The translations under genes were made by a program, and so were the position numbers. Source: Bog-532 sp963830385 (GTDB lineage: Bacteria; Actinomycetota; Actinomycetes; Streptosporangiales; Streptosporangiaceae). From it: 64,000 nucleotides of DNA. The stretch is from contig CAWHMD010000006.1 of assembly GCA_963830385.1 (NCBI GenBank), positions 186,001 through 250,000 of the forward strand. The letters run 5' to 3'. The notes below the pieces were generated by a model, which saw nothing but the letters and a program-made list of their open reading frames with translations, was not told the DNA's origin and did not search any database. Below are positions 17,539 to 26,172 of this stretch, piece after piece. Each line of letters begins with the position of its first letter. Positions within the stretch are counted from its first letter, which is position 1.

Positions 17539-17680
17539 TTGTCTCCGTCTCCGGGCCACGCGCGCGTCTGCACGTAATAGCGCGGAGACAAGCGAAGAGA
17601 CAAAGACGGAGACAATCACGCTGAGTTACAGAACGAGAGGAGTTGCCCAAGGAGCCACGACCGGAGGAGGTGATCGATCG

Positions 17681-17851
17681 ATGCAGGCCTACACCGTCGA
17701 GCAAGTGGCGAAGATGCTGAACATTGGCCGGGACAAGGTCTACTACCTGCTGCGCACCCGCCAGCTCCGCAGCCTCAAGATCGGCAAGTCACGCCGGATC
17801 ACCGAAGAGCAACTCGCCGAGTTCATCGCCGCCCAAGAAGACGCCGCCTAA
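17681..17851 (+). CDS. xis: excisionase, helix-turn-helix
   Basis: The 56-residue protein is a MerR-like HTH_17 excisionase: YTVEQVAKMLNIGRDKVYYL, then LRSLKIGKSRRITEEQLAEF. Xis binds the attachment site and steers the integrase towards excision. The frame is open from 17522, but ATG 17681 is preceded by GGAGGAGGTGATC and gives the normal family length. It sits between the translocase and the integrase, as expected for an AICE. A TAGGGACGTC tandem repeat begins 4 bp after the stop. Confidence 0.85.
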   Translation: MQAYTVEQVAKMLNIGRDKVYYLLRTRQLRSLKIGKSRRITEEQLAEFIAAQEDAA

Positions 17852-17854
17852 AGC

Positions 17855-17886
17855 TAGGGACGTCTAGGGACGTCTTGACGTAGAAT
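17855..17886 (+). promoter_or_regulatory. tandem TAGGGACGTC repeat before the integrase
   Basis: TAGGGACGTC occurs twice without a gap (17855-17864 and 17865-17874), followed by TTGACGTAGAAT. TAGAAT (17881-17886) could be a -10 box, which would put the repeats over the -35 region. One further copy lies in the divergent promoter at 13798. It is either a repressor operator or an Xis/Int arm site; sequence alone cannot decide. Confidence 0.5.
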
Positions 17887-18077
17887 TAGAGGGGAATCGT
17901 CAACCGGAAGGAGCTGATGTAGTGGGTGGAGGATCACCGTCTGGCCGGAAGAAACGCGAGTATGGCGACGGCGGTATCTACTGGGACAAGATCAACAAGT
18001 GTTACGTAGGTTCGATCTCACTGGGCAATCACAGCGACGGAAAACGACACCGGCAAGCTGTCCGCGGCAAGACTAAG

Positions 18078-18102
18078 TGGTCTGGCCCGTAAGTTCGTCG
18101 GG
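18078..18102 (+). repeat. left terminal inverted repeat of the IS630-family element
   Basis: The 25 bases are the exact reverse complement of 19677-19701. Similarity decays immediately inside. The leftmost bases are TGGTCTGGCC, next to the CTAAG direct repeat. Confidence 0.92.
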
Positions 18103-18104
18103 GG

Positions 18105-18437
18105 TCAGGTCCAGGCGGTGGGGTTGTTGAGGTAGAGGCCGCAGGCGGTGTCGAGGGCTTGCTGGCAGGTGCCGATGGGCAGGCCGGTGGGGAAGACCGA
18201 TTCGTCGTAGTCGTCGTGGCTGGCGCGGTAGATCGCGAACTGCCACTGGTGGGCGGAGCCGACGTATCGCAGCCGGCACAGTTTGAGTTCGGTGGCATCG
18301 GCCAGGGTCGCTTGGACGTAGCTGAAGGCCCCGCGGTGGCGTACCTGCAGGCTGGTGATCTGGGGCCAGCGCTCGCGGGCCCTGGCGCGCAGGCGCTGTT
18401 CCAGGGACGTTTTCGTCGAGTCCGGATACCTGGCCAC
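18105..18437 (-). CDS. conserved hypothetical protein inside the IS630 element
   Basis: The 110-residue protein (MARYPDSTKTSLEQRLRARA, later LCRLRYVGSAHQWQFAIYRA and CQQALDTACGLYLNNPTAW) has even composition and good codon bias, so it is a genuine gene. I do not know its function. It lies between the left terminal repeat and the transposase, facing the other way, so it moves with the element as a passenger or accessory gene. The stop is 3 bp inside the left terminal repeat. Confidence 0.65.
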   Translation of the reverse strand: MARYPDSTKTSLEQRLRARARERWPQITSLQVRHRGAFSYVQATLADATELKLCRLRYVGSAHQWQFAIYRASHDDYDESVFPTGLPIGTCQQALDTACGLYLNNPTAWT

Positions 18438-18518
18438 GGCAGTTATCTTGCCCGACGCCTCTCGCGCTCACCGGCGTGTCGGGCCGCGCGCCCGGTGCGG
18501 GTGCGGCACAAAGATCAG

Positions 18519-19670
18519 ATGCCTATGTCCAGCCCGTACGTGATTGTCCTGTCTGCTGGAGAAGAAGCCGTTCTGGCGGCTCGTGCCCGGGCGGCACGCA
18601 GCGAGTACCGCGACCGGCTGCGAGCCCAGATCGTGCTCGCCGCGGCCGCCGGTGCGGGCAACGCCGCGATCGCCGCGCAGACAGGAGTGTGCCCGGACAC
18701 GGCCCGCAAGTGGCGCCGCCGGTTTGCGGCCGGCCGGCTGCCCGGGCTGAAGGACGCCCCCAGGAGCGGACGCCCGCCGGTGTTCGCCGACGCGGATCGG
18801 GCCGAGGCCGTCGCGCTGGCGTGCGCGCTGCCGGCTGAGTCCGGCGTGCCGTTGTCGAAGTGGAGCTGCCCGGAACTGGCCCGCGAACTGGCCACCCGCT
18901 GCCACGTCACAGCCTCGGCGTCCACGGTCCGCCGGTGGCTGGCCGGCGACGCCCTCAAGCCCTGGCAGCACCGGTCCTGGATCTCCGTCCGTGACCCCGA
19001 TTTCGCAGCCAAGGCCGCTCGCGTGCTGGACCTTTACGCCGGGACCTGGGACGGCGAACCGCTCGGCGCGAACGACTACGTGATCTGTGCCGATGAGAAG
19101 ACCTCGATCCAGGCCCGCTGCCGATGCCACCCCACCCTGCCACCCGGTAAGGCCCGGGCGATGCGAGTCCAGCACGATTACCGGCGCGGCGGCGCGCTGG
19201 CCTACCTGGCCGCCTGGGACGTCCACCACGGGCAGGTGACCGGCCGGTGCGAGGACACGACCGGGATCACGCCGTTCTCCCGGCTGGCCGGGCAGGTGAT
19301 GACCGCCGAGCCCTATGCCAGCGCGGACCGGGTGTTCTGGATCGTGGACAACGGGTCATCTCACCGCGGCGCCGCCTCGGTCAACCGGATGGCCACGGCC
19401 TGGCCGAACGCGCACCTGATCCACCTGCCCCTGCACGCCTCCTGGCTGGACCAGGCAGAAATCTACTTCTCCATCGTCCAGCGCAAGGTCATCAGCCCAA
19501 ACGACTTCACCAGCCTGAACCAGATCCGCGACCGCCTCGCCACATTCGAAATCCGCTACAACGCCATCGCCAAGCCGTTCAGCTGGAAGTTCACCCGCAC
19601 CGGCCTCAACGACCTGCTAGACCGGATCGACGCCCACGACAAGACCCAGCCTCACACCATGGCGGCCTGA
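18519..19670 (+). CDS. IS630-family DDE transposase
   Basis: The 383-residue protein has an N-terminal helix-turn-helix region (IAAQTGVCPDTARKWRRRFA, then a second HTH around LARELATRCHVTASASTVRR) and a C-terminal DDE domain with Asp in YVICADEKTS, Asp in FWIVDNGSSH and Glu in WLDQAEIYFS. All three catalytic residues and the length are normal, so this copy looks active. ATG 18519 (or 18525) is the start; the frame is open further upstream but into the divergent passenger gene. It inserted into the AICE integrase. Confidence 0.93.
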   Translation: MPMSSPYVIVLSAGEEAVLAARARAARSEYRDRLRAQIVLAAAAGAGNAAIAAQTGVCPDTARKWRRRFAAGRLPGLKDAPRSGRPPVFADADRAEAVALACALPAESGVPLSKWSCPELARELATRCHVTASASTVRRWLAGDALKPWQHRSWISVRDPDFAAKAARVLDLYAGTWDGEPLGANDYVICADEKTSIQARCRCHPTLPPGKARAMRVQHDYRRGGALAYLAAWDVHHGQVTGRCEDTTGITPFSRLAGQVMTAEPYASADRVFWIVDNGSSHRGAASVNRMATAWPNAHLIHLPLHASWLDQAEIYFSIVQRKVISPNDFTSLNQIRDRLATFEIRYNAIAKPFSWKFTRTGLNDLLDRIDAHDKTQPHTMAA

Positions 19671-19676
19671 CCTCCA

Positions 19677-19701
19677 CCCGACGAACTTACGGGCCAGACC
19701 A
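19677..19701 (-). repeat. right terminal inverted repeat of the IS630-family element
   Basis: Exact reverse complement of 18078-18102, starting 6 bp after the transposase stop. It is followed by CTAAG (19702-19706), the second copy of the target sequence. Confidence 0.92.
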
Positions 19702-20990
19702 CTAAGACCGAGGTCAAGGGCAAACTCAGCGCACTGCAGGACGAGCTCAACGCGGGCATCCAGACGCCGGCGAGTTACACCGTCCGGCAGTGCGTCGCGG
19801 ACTGGCTCGACTCGCTTGAACTGGACCCGCACACCATGGCCACCTACCGGGGGCAGGCCGAGAAGTGGATTTATCCGGCGATCGGTGCGACGAAGCTGAA
19901 GGACTTCAAGGCCACCGACGTCGACCGCTTCTTCCGGGACATCGCCAAGAAACTCAGCAGGGCGTCACTCGTGAAGATCAAGAGCACGCTCATCCGCTCG
20001 ATTCGGCGAGCCCAGAAGTACGACCTGATCGGCCGGAACGTCGCCGAGCTGGTTGACCTCCCGAAGGGCCAGCCGGGCCACCCGTCGCGGGCCATGAGTG
20101 AGGAACAGGCGGGCAGGGTCCTCCAAGCCGCAAGCGGTCGGGCGACGGCCTACCTCAAGGTGGTGAAGGTGAGCCGGGGCCAGTACGCGGCGTCCCACGC
20201 GGCCACCGAGGCTGGCGAGCTGGCGTGCGGCACATGGACGCGCCGCAAGGCTGCCGTCGCCGAAGTCGGCACCGATCTGGCCGGGATCACCTGCCACTTC
20301 TGCCGAGCGGAACTCGGCTTGGACGACCACACCGAAGCCAACGGCAGGCTCGAAGCGATGTTCGTGCTGTCGCTCACGCTCGGCCTCCGGCCCGGCGAGC
20401 TGCGCAAGCTGGCGTGGGATCACGTGGACCTCGATCGGGGCGTCATCCACGTGTGGCGTTCGGCGAGCCGAACCGGGGACGTGAAGACGCCGCAGTCGAA
20501 GCGTTCCCTCGTCCTACCCAGGCGCGCCATAGCCTCGCTGACGGCGCACCGGAGGCGCCAGGCCGCAGAACGGCTCGCTGCGGGCGCGGCCTGGCACGAC
20601 AACAACCTCGTCTTCTGCCACGAGGACGGGCGCATGTACACCAGCAAGGCGCTCAACTGGCGGTTCAGCAAGATGACGCGGCGGGCCGGGATCGGCCACT
20701 GGCACGCCCACGAAGGACGGCACACCGCAGTGTCGATCATGAGCAGCAACGGCGTGCCACTGCAGGAGATCAGCGACACCGTGGGCCACAAGTCCACCCA
20801 TGTCACCGAGACCGTGTACCGCCACGTGATCGTCCCCGCCATCCGCGGCGGGGCGAATGTGATGGACTCCGTCTTCGGCGACGACCCGGAAGACGGAAAC
20901 GGCGCAGCGGGTGTAGCCGCTACGCCGTAGCAATTGGCACTCGGTTTGGCACTTGATCAACAAACCTGAGGTCCGGAAAGCCTCGTGACC

Positions 20991-21066
20991 TGGAGCCCCG
21001 TTACGGAATCGAACCGTAGACCTTCTCCTTACCATGGAGACGCTCTGCCGACTGAGCTAACGGGGC
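20991..21066 (-). tRNA. tRNA-Thr (anticodon GGT)
   Basis: Read leftwards, the sequence folds as a cloverleaf: acceptor GCCCCGT/ACGGGGC with discriminator T and encoded CCA, D arm GCTC/GAGC, anticodon stem TCTCC/GGAGA around the loop ATGGTAA (anticodon GGT, reading ACC), and T arm TACGG/CCGTA around TTCGATT. Length 76. The 3' end faces the integrase gene 60 bp away, so this gene is the integration target of the conjugative element and its 3' half is the presumed attR. Confidence 0.96.
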
Positions 21067-21578
21067 TAGTCTTTAGTTTTCTGACCTGCGGTTTTGTGGT
21101 CTTGCCTCCGCTGGCCGGGTCGTGAACACCGGTGCTGCAGCGTCAAATCTGTCGTTGTGGCGAAGACCAACGCTCGCACCGGCGTAGGCGAGCTTAGCGC
21201 ACTTTTGCCGTGGTGACGCCTTCATCTGGCGGCCAACCGGTCCCCTCGCAGCATCCGGGCCTACACCGACGACGGCAAGCACCTGCAGGCCGTTCGTCAT
21301 GGCATCTCGCGCCGCGGCCGCCTCGAAGGGGGCCGGATCACGGCCGGTACTGCCCACCCGGACCCCCAACGCGGCGAGCCCGATCGCAGTGGCCTTGCCT
21401 GGCGCTATGCGCGGCGGCACCGTACTTTGTCACGATCGGTTGACGTGCAGATGGATCGATATGTGCTGACTGCGGGAGTCGTCGGCCGGGTCTGCCGAAA
21501 TTCGGCGTACGGTGGAATCACGTGACCAGGTGGTTTCGGGCGATTTGCTGGCACGACGCATGTGCCTCCTGAGGGGCG
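21067..21578. other. 512-bp stretch between the tRNA and the LuxR regulator
   Basis: A leftward frame of 115 codons (21073-21420) contains VLAVVGVGPDAA, faintly like the helix-hairpin region of IS110-type transposases, but nothing else supports it and I do not call a gene. The promoter of the tRNA should be just right of 21066 and that of the LuxR gene near 21500. No other structure is seen. Confidence 0.4.
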
Positions 21579-21584
21579 GTGGTC

Positions 21585-24320
21585 ATGGCGGGCCCGCTGC
21601 TCGAGACAAAGCTCCATGTCCCCAGGTGGCGACGCAGTCTGGTGGCGCGTCCGAGGCTGAACGAGCGCCTGAGCCGCGGGGCGGAGTCGGCGCTGACCCT
21701 GGTGTCGGCCCCGGCTGGGTTCGGTAAGACGACGCTGCTGGCGGAGTGGCTGACTGTCGCTGCGGCCGGCGGACGGTCCGTCGCATGGCTTTCGCTTGAC
21801 CAGCGCGACAACGATCCCATGTTGTTCTGGACGTACCTTGTCGCCGCGCTGAATACGGGGGCGCCGGGGGTTGGCGCAGGTGCGCTCTCGCTCCTGCAAC
21901 CGCCGCAGCCGCCGAACGAGGCGGGCCTTATCGCTCTGCTTAACGACCTCGACGCCATCACGAATGATGTCGTGCTGGTGCTCGATGACTACCACGTCAT
22001 CGACGCTCGCGACGTGCAGGATGGGATGGCCTTCCTGCTGGAACATCTACCCCCGCAGATACACCTGGTGATCGCCAGCCGCACCGATCCGCCGTTGCCG
22101 CTGGCCCGGTTGCGCGGGCGCGGCGAGCTCGTCGAGGTCCGCGCCGCCGATCTGCGCTTCACCCCCGGCGAGGCAGCGGCGTACCTCAACGGGGTGATGG
22201 GACTGGCGCTGACCGCAGCCGACGTCGCGGCGCTGGAGGGGCGCACCGAAGGGTGGATCGCCGCGCTCCAACTGGCGGCGCTCTCGATGCAAGGGCGGGA
22301 GGACACCGCCGCGTTCATCGACGGCTTCGCCGGGGATGACCGGTACATCGTCGATTTCCTGGCCGAGGAGGTCTTGCAGCGCCAGCCCGAGCATGTCCAG
22401 CACTTCCTGCTGCAGACCTCCATCCTGGACCGGCTGTGCGGCCCGTTGTGCGATGCCGTCACCGGCCAGGACGGCGGCAAGGCCAAGCTGACGGCGCTGG
22501 AGCGGGGGAACCTGTTCCTGGTCCCGCTCGACGACCGCCGCCGCTGGTATCGCTACCATCAGCTCTTCGCCGATGTCCTGCACGCGCGGCTGCTGGACGA
22601 GCAGCCCGACGAGGTTCCTGAGCTGCACCGGCGGGCGAGCAGCTGGCACGAGCAGAACGGCGAGCAGTCCGAGGCGATCCGCCACGCGCTGGCCGCCGGG
22701 GATTTCGAGCGAGCGGCGGACCTGGTCGAGCTGGCGATTCCGGCCATGCGCAAGAGCAGGCAGGAGGCCGCGGTGCTTGGCTGGCTCAAGCTGCTGCCCG
22801 ACGAGGTGATCCGGGTCAGGCCTGTGCTCAGCGTCGGGTTTGCCGGGGCGTTGCTGGCTGGCAGCGAGTACGAGGGCGTTGAGGCGCGGTTGCGGGACGC
22901 CGAGCGGTGGCTGGGCGGGGCGACAGGTATGGGTGAAGGATCCCAAGACCCGGCGGCGGAGATGATCGTCGTCGACGACGCGGAATTTCGCCGCCTCCCG
23001 GCGGAGATCGAGCTGTACCGTGCCGCTCAGGCCCTGGTTCGGGGCGATGGGCCCGGCACCGTGCGGCATTCCCGGCGGGCGCTCGAACTTTCGCCTGCTG
23101 ACGAGCACCTCGGCCGTGCTTCGGCAGCGGCACTCATGGGGCTCGCGTTCTGGGCGAGCGGGGACCTCGAGGCCGGGCACTCGGGGTATGCCGAGTGCAT
23201 GGCGGGACTGCGGCGGGCCGGGCACATAGCCGATACCTTCGGGTGCGCGATCGCGCTGGCGGATATACGGCGTACCCAAGGCCGTCTCGGCGAAGCCATG
23301 CGCACCTACGAGCAGGCGTTGCAGCGTGCATACCAGCCAGGCGGCCCGGTTCTGCGGGGTACGGCGGACATGTACGTGGGGATGAGCGAGATCCACCGCG
23401 AGCGCGACGACTTGCCCGCCGCGACGCAGCAGTTGCTGCACAGCCAGGAGCTGGGCGAGCATACCGGGCTGCCGCAGAACCGGTATCGCTGGCGGGTGGC
23501 GATGGCGCGGATACGGGAGGCCGAAGGAGATCTGGGCGGCGCACTCGACTTGCTCAACGAGGCGGAGCGCCTGTATGTGGGTGATTTCTTCCCCAACGTG
23601 CGGCCGGTCCCTGCGTTGAGGGCACGGGTGCGGATCGCGCTGGGGGAGCTCAGTGAAGCGCTCGGCTGGGCCCGTGAGCGAGGTCTATCCGTCGATGACG
23701 ACCTCAGCTACCTACGCGAGTTCGAGCACATCACCCTGGCCCGAGTGCTCTTGGCCCGGTACGCGGCAGAGCGTGCGGAGCGCCCCGTCCATGACGCGAC
23801 CCGGCTCCTGGAGCGCCTCCTGCGAGCGGCCGAAGAAGGGCAGAGGAGGGGAAGCATCATCGAGATCCTGGTGCTGCAGGCGCTGGCCCGCCAGGCGCGA
23901 GGCGACGTCCCCGCTGCGCTCGCATCACTGCAGCGCGCGCTGACGCTGGCCGAGCCGGAAGGCTACGTCCGGATCTTTGTCGATGAGGCCCCGCCGATGG
24001 CCTCCCTGCTCAGGGCGGCCGCGAAACTCCGGATCGCCCCACGGTATGTCCGTCGGCTCCTGGCCGCCGTTAACCAGACCGAGGACAGCGCGCCCGTCAC
24101 CCAGGGCTTGATCGAGCCATTGAGCGAACGCGAGTTGGACGTGCTTCGGCTGCTCGGAACGGACCTGGGCGGCCCGGAAATCGCTCGCGAGCTCGTCGTG
24201 TCGCTGAACACCGTTCGGACGCACACGAAGAACATCTACGCCAAGCTCGGCGTGAACAACCGCCGGGCCGCGGTCCGCCGTGCCCGGGAACTCGACCTGT
24301 CGCGCACCGCCAGCCGCTGA
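21585..24320 (+). CDS. MalT-like LuxR-family ATP-dependent transcriptional regulator
   Basis: The 911-residue protein is of the LAL type. It has a STAND ATPase with Walker A SAPAGFGKTTLLAEW near residue 45 and a Walker B-like VVLVLDDYHVID, then winged-helix and TPR-like helical arrays (about 400-800), and a C-terminal LuxR helix-turn-helix (LSERELDVLRLLGTDLGG then SLNTVRTHTKNIYAKL). Such proteins bind an inducer, multimerise on ATP and activate nearby genes. The start is ATG 21585 behind GAGGGG; GTG 21579 is also possible. It converges on an MFS transporter gene, 35 bp away, which may be a target, but the sequence does not show it. Confidence 0.9.
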   Translation: MAGPLLETKLHVPRWRRSLVARPRLNERLSRGAESALTLVSAPAGFGKTTLLAEWLTVAAAGGRSVAWLSLDQRDNDPMLFWTYLVAALNTGAPGVGAGALSLLQPPQPPNEAGLIALLNDLDAITNDVVLVLDDYHVIDARDVQDGMAFLLEHLPPQIHLVIASRTDPPLPLARLRGRGELVEVRAADLRFTPGEAAAYLNGVMGLALTAADVAALEGRTEGWIAALQLAALSMQGREDTAAFIDGFAGDDRYIVDFLAEEVLQRQPEHVQHFLLQTSILDRLCGPLCDAVTGQDGGKAKLTALERGNLFLVPLDDRRRWYRYHQLFADVLHARLLDEQPDEVPELHRRASSWHEQNGEQSEAIRHALAAGDFERAADLVELAIPAMRKSRQEAAVLGWLKLLPDEVIRVRPVLSVGFAGALLAGSEYEGVEARLRDAERWLGGATGMGEGSQDPAAEMIVVDDAEFRRLPAEIELYRAAQALVRGDGPGTVRHSRRALELSPADEHLGRASAAALMGLAFWASGDLEAGHSGYAECMAGLRRAGHIADTFGCAIALADIRRTQGRLGEAMRTYEQALQRAYQPGGPVLRGTADMYVGMSEIHRERDDLPAATQQLLHSQELGEHTGLPQNRYRWRVAMARIREAEGDLGGALDLLNEAERLYVGDFFPNVRPVPALRARVRIALGELSEALGWARERGLSVDDDLSYLREFEHITLARVLLARYAAERAERPVHDATRLLERLLRAAEEGQRRGSIIEILVLQALARQARGDVPAALASLQRALTLAEPEGYVRIFVDEAPPMASLLRAAAKLRIAPRYVRRLLAAVNQTEDSAPVTQGLIEPLSERELDVLRLLGTDLGGPEIARELVVSLNTVRTHTKNIYAKLGVNNRRAAVRRARELDLSRTASR

Positions 24321-24355
24321 CCCGGGCGCGTCATCGTTCGCGGCCCGCAGGGTAT

Positions 24356-25693
24356 TCATCGGACACGCTTCACCGGCAGGATGGTGACGGCTCCGATGAT
24401 GGCGCAGACCCCGGCCACCCCATACAGCACGCCGTAGCTGCCGCTGCCGATCGCCAGGATGGCCGGCGCGATCCCCGGCGCGATGGAAAACGGAAGCGCC
24501 CCGGCCATGTTGAACACGCCGAGGTCCTTGGCGGCGTTGTCCTTATCCGGCAGCACGTCGACAACGAGCGCGAGGTCGACGGCCACGTATATGCCGAAGC
24601 CGAGTCCGCCGATGGCCATGCCGACGAGAAAACCGTTGAAGTTGCTGGCGATGGCGATCACGAACATCGCCGCGCCATAAACGACCGACGCGGTGAGCAC
24701 GAAGATTTTCCTCCGGCCCGTTCGGTCCGAAAGTTTGCCGCCGATGAGGGAAGCGGCGACGACGACAGCGGACTGGACGAGTGTGCCCAGAAATATCTGC
24801 TGCGGCACCTCGGCCTTGGCGCTGCCGATTTTCTCCAGCAGGTAGTAGGCCTGATACGTAGCCAGGAAAGCGTAGGCCAGAACGAACATGAAGCGGCTGA
24901 CAAAAGCCCAGGCGAAATCGGGGTTTCTTCGCGGATTAACGTAAAATGTGCTGGCGAATTCCCGCAGTGACCAGGTTGGCTTGTCTTTCTCGGCCAGGCG
25001 GCGATCTTTCAGCGTGACCGCGAAGAGCAGGATAAAGAACCCGCCGATCGCGCACGGCGCCAGGAACATGGCGAGCTGGCTGCCGGTGAACAGCTTGACC
25101 AGGAAGGTGCCGGTCACCGACGCGATAGGCGTACAGACGCCCAGGACTCCGGCGACCAGGCCGCGCTGAGCGGCCGGGACCTGGTCGGGCAGTACCGCCA
25201 CCTGGGCAGCGAGCAGGGCGTTGAAGAACAACTGGGCGAGACACCATCCGACGAGGACCACCGCGATGCTGGGCGCCAGCGCGACCACGAGGATGCCGAG
25301 AGACCCTCCCACCAGGCCGATGACCATCCAGGGCCGCCGCATGCCCAGCCGTGAGGAGGTGCGGTCGCTCATCTTGCCGAAGAACGGGTTGCCGAACACG
25401 GCCAGCAGGGCGGCGATCCCGGCGACAAGCGCCAGGCTGTCCGGCGCCCGTTCGATCCCCACCAGCGAGTTGACCTTCAACGCCAGCGTGACCAGCAGGG
25501 GCGCGATGAACATCAGCGAGGTGCTGATGTACGCCAGCGTGTACAGCGAGATGAAACCCCATCCGACGCGGTGTGCCGCGGGCGACCCAGGCTCCAGCGC
25601 AGCCTCGGCCGCAGTTCGGTACTTCAATCCGTCCAGCCCTGCGGTGGGAGGCAGGCGTGGGCGGTTATCGGCGGGACCGGAACCGTCGGGCAT
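24356..25693 (-). CDS. MFS transporter, sugar/proton-symporter-like
   Basis: The 445-residue protein has about twelve membrane helices with an MFS signature after helix 2 (GNPFFGKMSDRTSSRLGMRR) and again in the second half (GGKLSDRTGRRKIFVL). The layout, with a long central loop and a YYLLEK segment, resembles the glycoside-pentoside-hexuronide or sucrose-type transporters rather than drug exporters. The N-terminus (about 40 residues) is hydrophilic. It is convergent with the LuxR-ATPase regulator. Substrate unknown. Confidence 0.85.
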   Translation of the reverse strand: MPDGSGPADNRPRLPPTAGLDGLKYRTAAEAALEPGSPAAHRVGWGFISLYTLAYISTSLMFIAPLLVTLALKVNSLVGIERAPDSLALVAGIAALLAVFGNPFFGKMSDRTSSRLGMRRPWMVIGLVGGSLGILVVALAPSIAVVLVGWCLAQLFFNALLAAQVAVLPDQVPAAQRGLVAGVLGVCTPIASVTGTFLVKLFTGSQLAMFLAPCAIGGFFILLFAVTLKDRRLAEKDKPTWSLREFASTFYVNPRRNPDFAWAFVSRFMFVLAYAFLATYQAYYLLEKIGSAKAEVPQQIFLGTLVQSAVVVAASLIGGKLSDRTGRRKIFVLTASVVYGAAMFVIAIASNFNGFLVGMAIGGLGFGIYVAVDLALVVDVLPDKDNAAKDLGVFNMAGALPFSIAPGIAPAILAIGSGSYGVLYGVAGVCAIIGAVTILPVKRVR

Positions 25694-25876
25694 TACGCCC
25701 TCCTCAGGCGGCCGGGAGCCATGCGATCTAACGCCGGGCGAATGACCAGGTCACCACCTCAATCACCACACGTGGGGATTCGTCCTCACCACCTTCCCGG
25801 CTACCTTCCGATCAACCAGCTAATTCCGAACGCCGGCTGGGATCCAGCAGCCAAGCGATAGCTGAAGGGAGGGCAG

Positions 25877-26161
25877 ATGAGCGACATATCGACCGGCCCT
25901 CATCACCACCCGGGGCGATACGAAATCCGCCTGAAAGGGCACCTCGATTCCCGGTGGGCCGCCTGGTTTGACGGACTGAGCCTCACCAACGAGAAAGACG
26001 GCACCACCATCATCTGCGGCCCGGTAGCCGACCAGTCCGCGCTGCATGGCTTGCTCCAGAAAGTCCGCGACCTAGGCCTGCCGCTGGTTTCGGTCACTCA
26101 GGTCCAACCCGACCAGCCCGAGCGCCCGCCAACGGGCCCCGATAACTCATCAACCCGCTGA
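25877..26161 (+). CDS. 94-residue conserved hypothetical protein
   Basis: The ATG follows GAAGGGAGGGCAG. The core (RYEIRLKGHLDSRWAAWFDG then GTTIICGPVADQSALHGLLQ and VRDLGLPLVSV) looks like a small alpha/beta domain that is widespread in actinobacteria as a stand-alone protein. No function is known to me. The DUF4386 gene starts 11 bp after its stop with its own AAGGAG, so the two are co-transcribed. Confidence 0.75.
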   Translation: MSDISTGPHHHPGRYEIRLKGHLDSRWAAWFDGLSLTNEKDGTTIICGPVADQSALHGLLQKVRDLGLPLVSVTQVQPDQPERPPTGPDNSSTR

Positions 26162-26172
26162 AGGAGACCGAT

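Larger units (their letters stand above)
18078..19701 (+). mobile_element. IS630-family insertion sequence, 1624 bp
   Basis: Perfect 25-bp terminal inverted repeats occupy 18078-18102 and 19677-19701, beginning TGGTCTGGCCCGTAAG. CTAAG flanks both ends (18073-18077 and 19702-19706), and deleting the element plus one copy restores the integrase reading frame, which proves the insertion. IS630 members normally duplicate TA; CTAAG contains TA, so the five-base match may be partly chance. It carries the transposase and an oppositely oriented passenger-type gene. Confidence 0.93.
17922..20930 (+). pseudogene. int: tyrosine-recombinase integrase split by an IS630-family element
   Basis: Codons from GTG 17922 (after GGAAGGAG) encode 52 residues (REYGDGGIYWDKINKCYVGS and on) up to base 18077. 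Removing 18078-19701 and one CTAAG copy joins them in frame at 19707 to TEVKGKLSALQDELNAGIQT and the rest, giving a 459-residue integrase. The catalytic residues are present: Arg in LGLRPGELRKLAW, HEGRH, the His in VGHKSTHVTE and Tyr in TVYRHV. A roughly 60-residue insert with CGTW and CHFC precedes the catalytic Arg, as in some actinomycete integrases. A fragment starting at ATG 19836 could be translated but lacks the N-terminal DNA-binding part. Confidence 0.9.
12532..21066. mobile_element. AICE (pSAM2-type conjugative element) remnant at tRNA-Thr
   Basis: NUDIX and XRE genes, a transfer operon with an FtsK-like translocase, xis, and a tyrosine integrase ending 60 bp from the 3' end of a tRNA gene form the canonical AICE order. 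The right attachment site should lie within the 3' half of the tRNA (20991 to about 21030). I searched the window by eye for a copy of that tRNA end and found none, so the left boundary given is only the leftmost hallmark gene. No replication initiator is visible and the integrase is interrupted, so the element is probably fixed. Confidence 0.75.

Noticed and set aside
21073..21420. Leftward frame with an IS110-like VVGVGPDAA phrase
   Set aside because: No other transposase motif and no ribosome site; similarity too short to call a relic.
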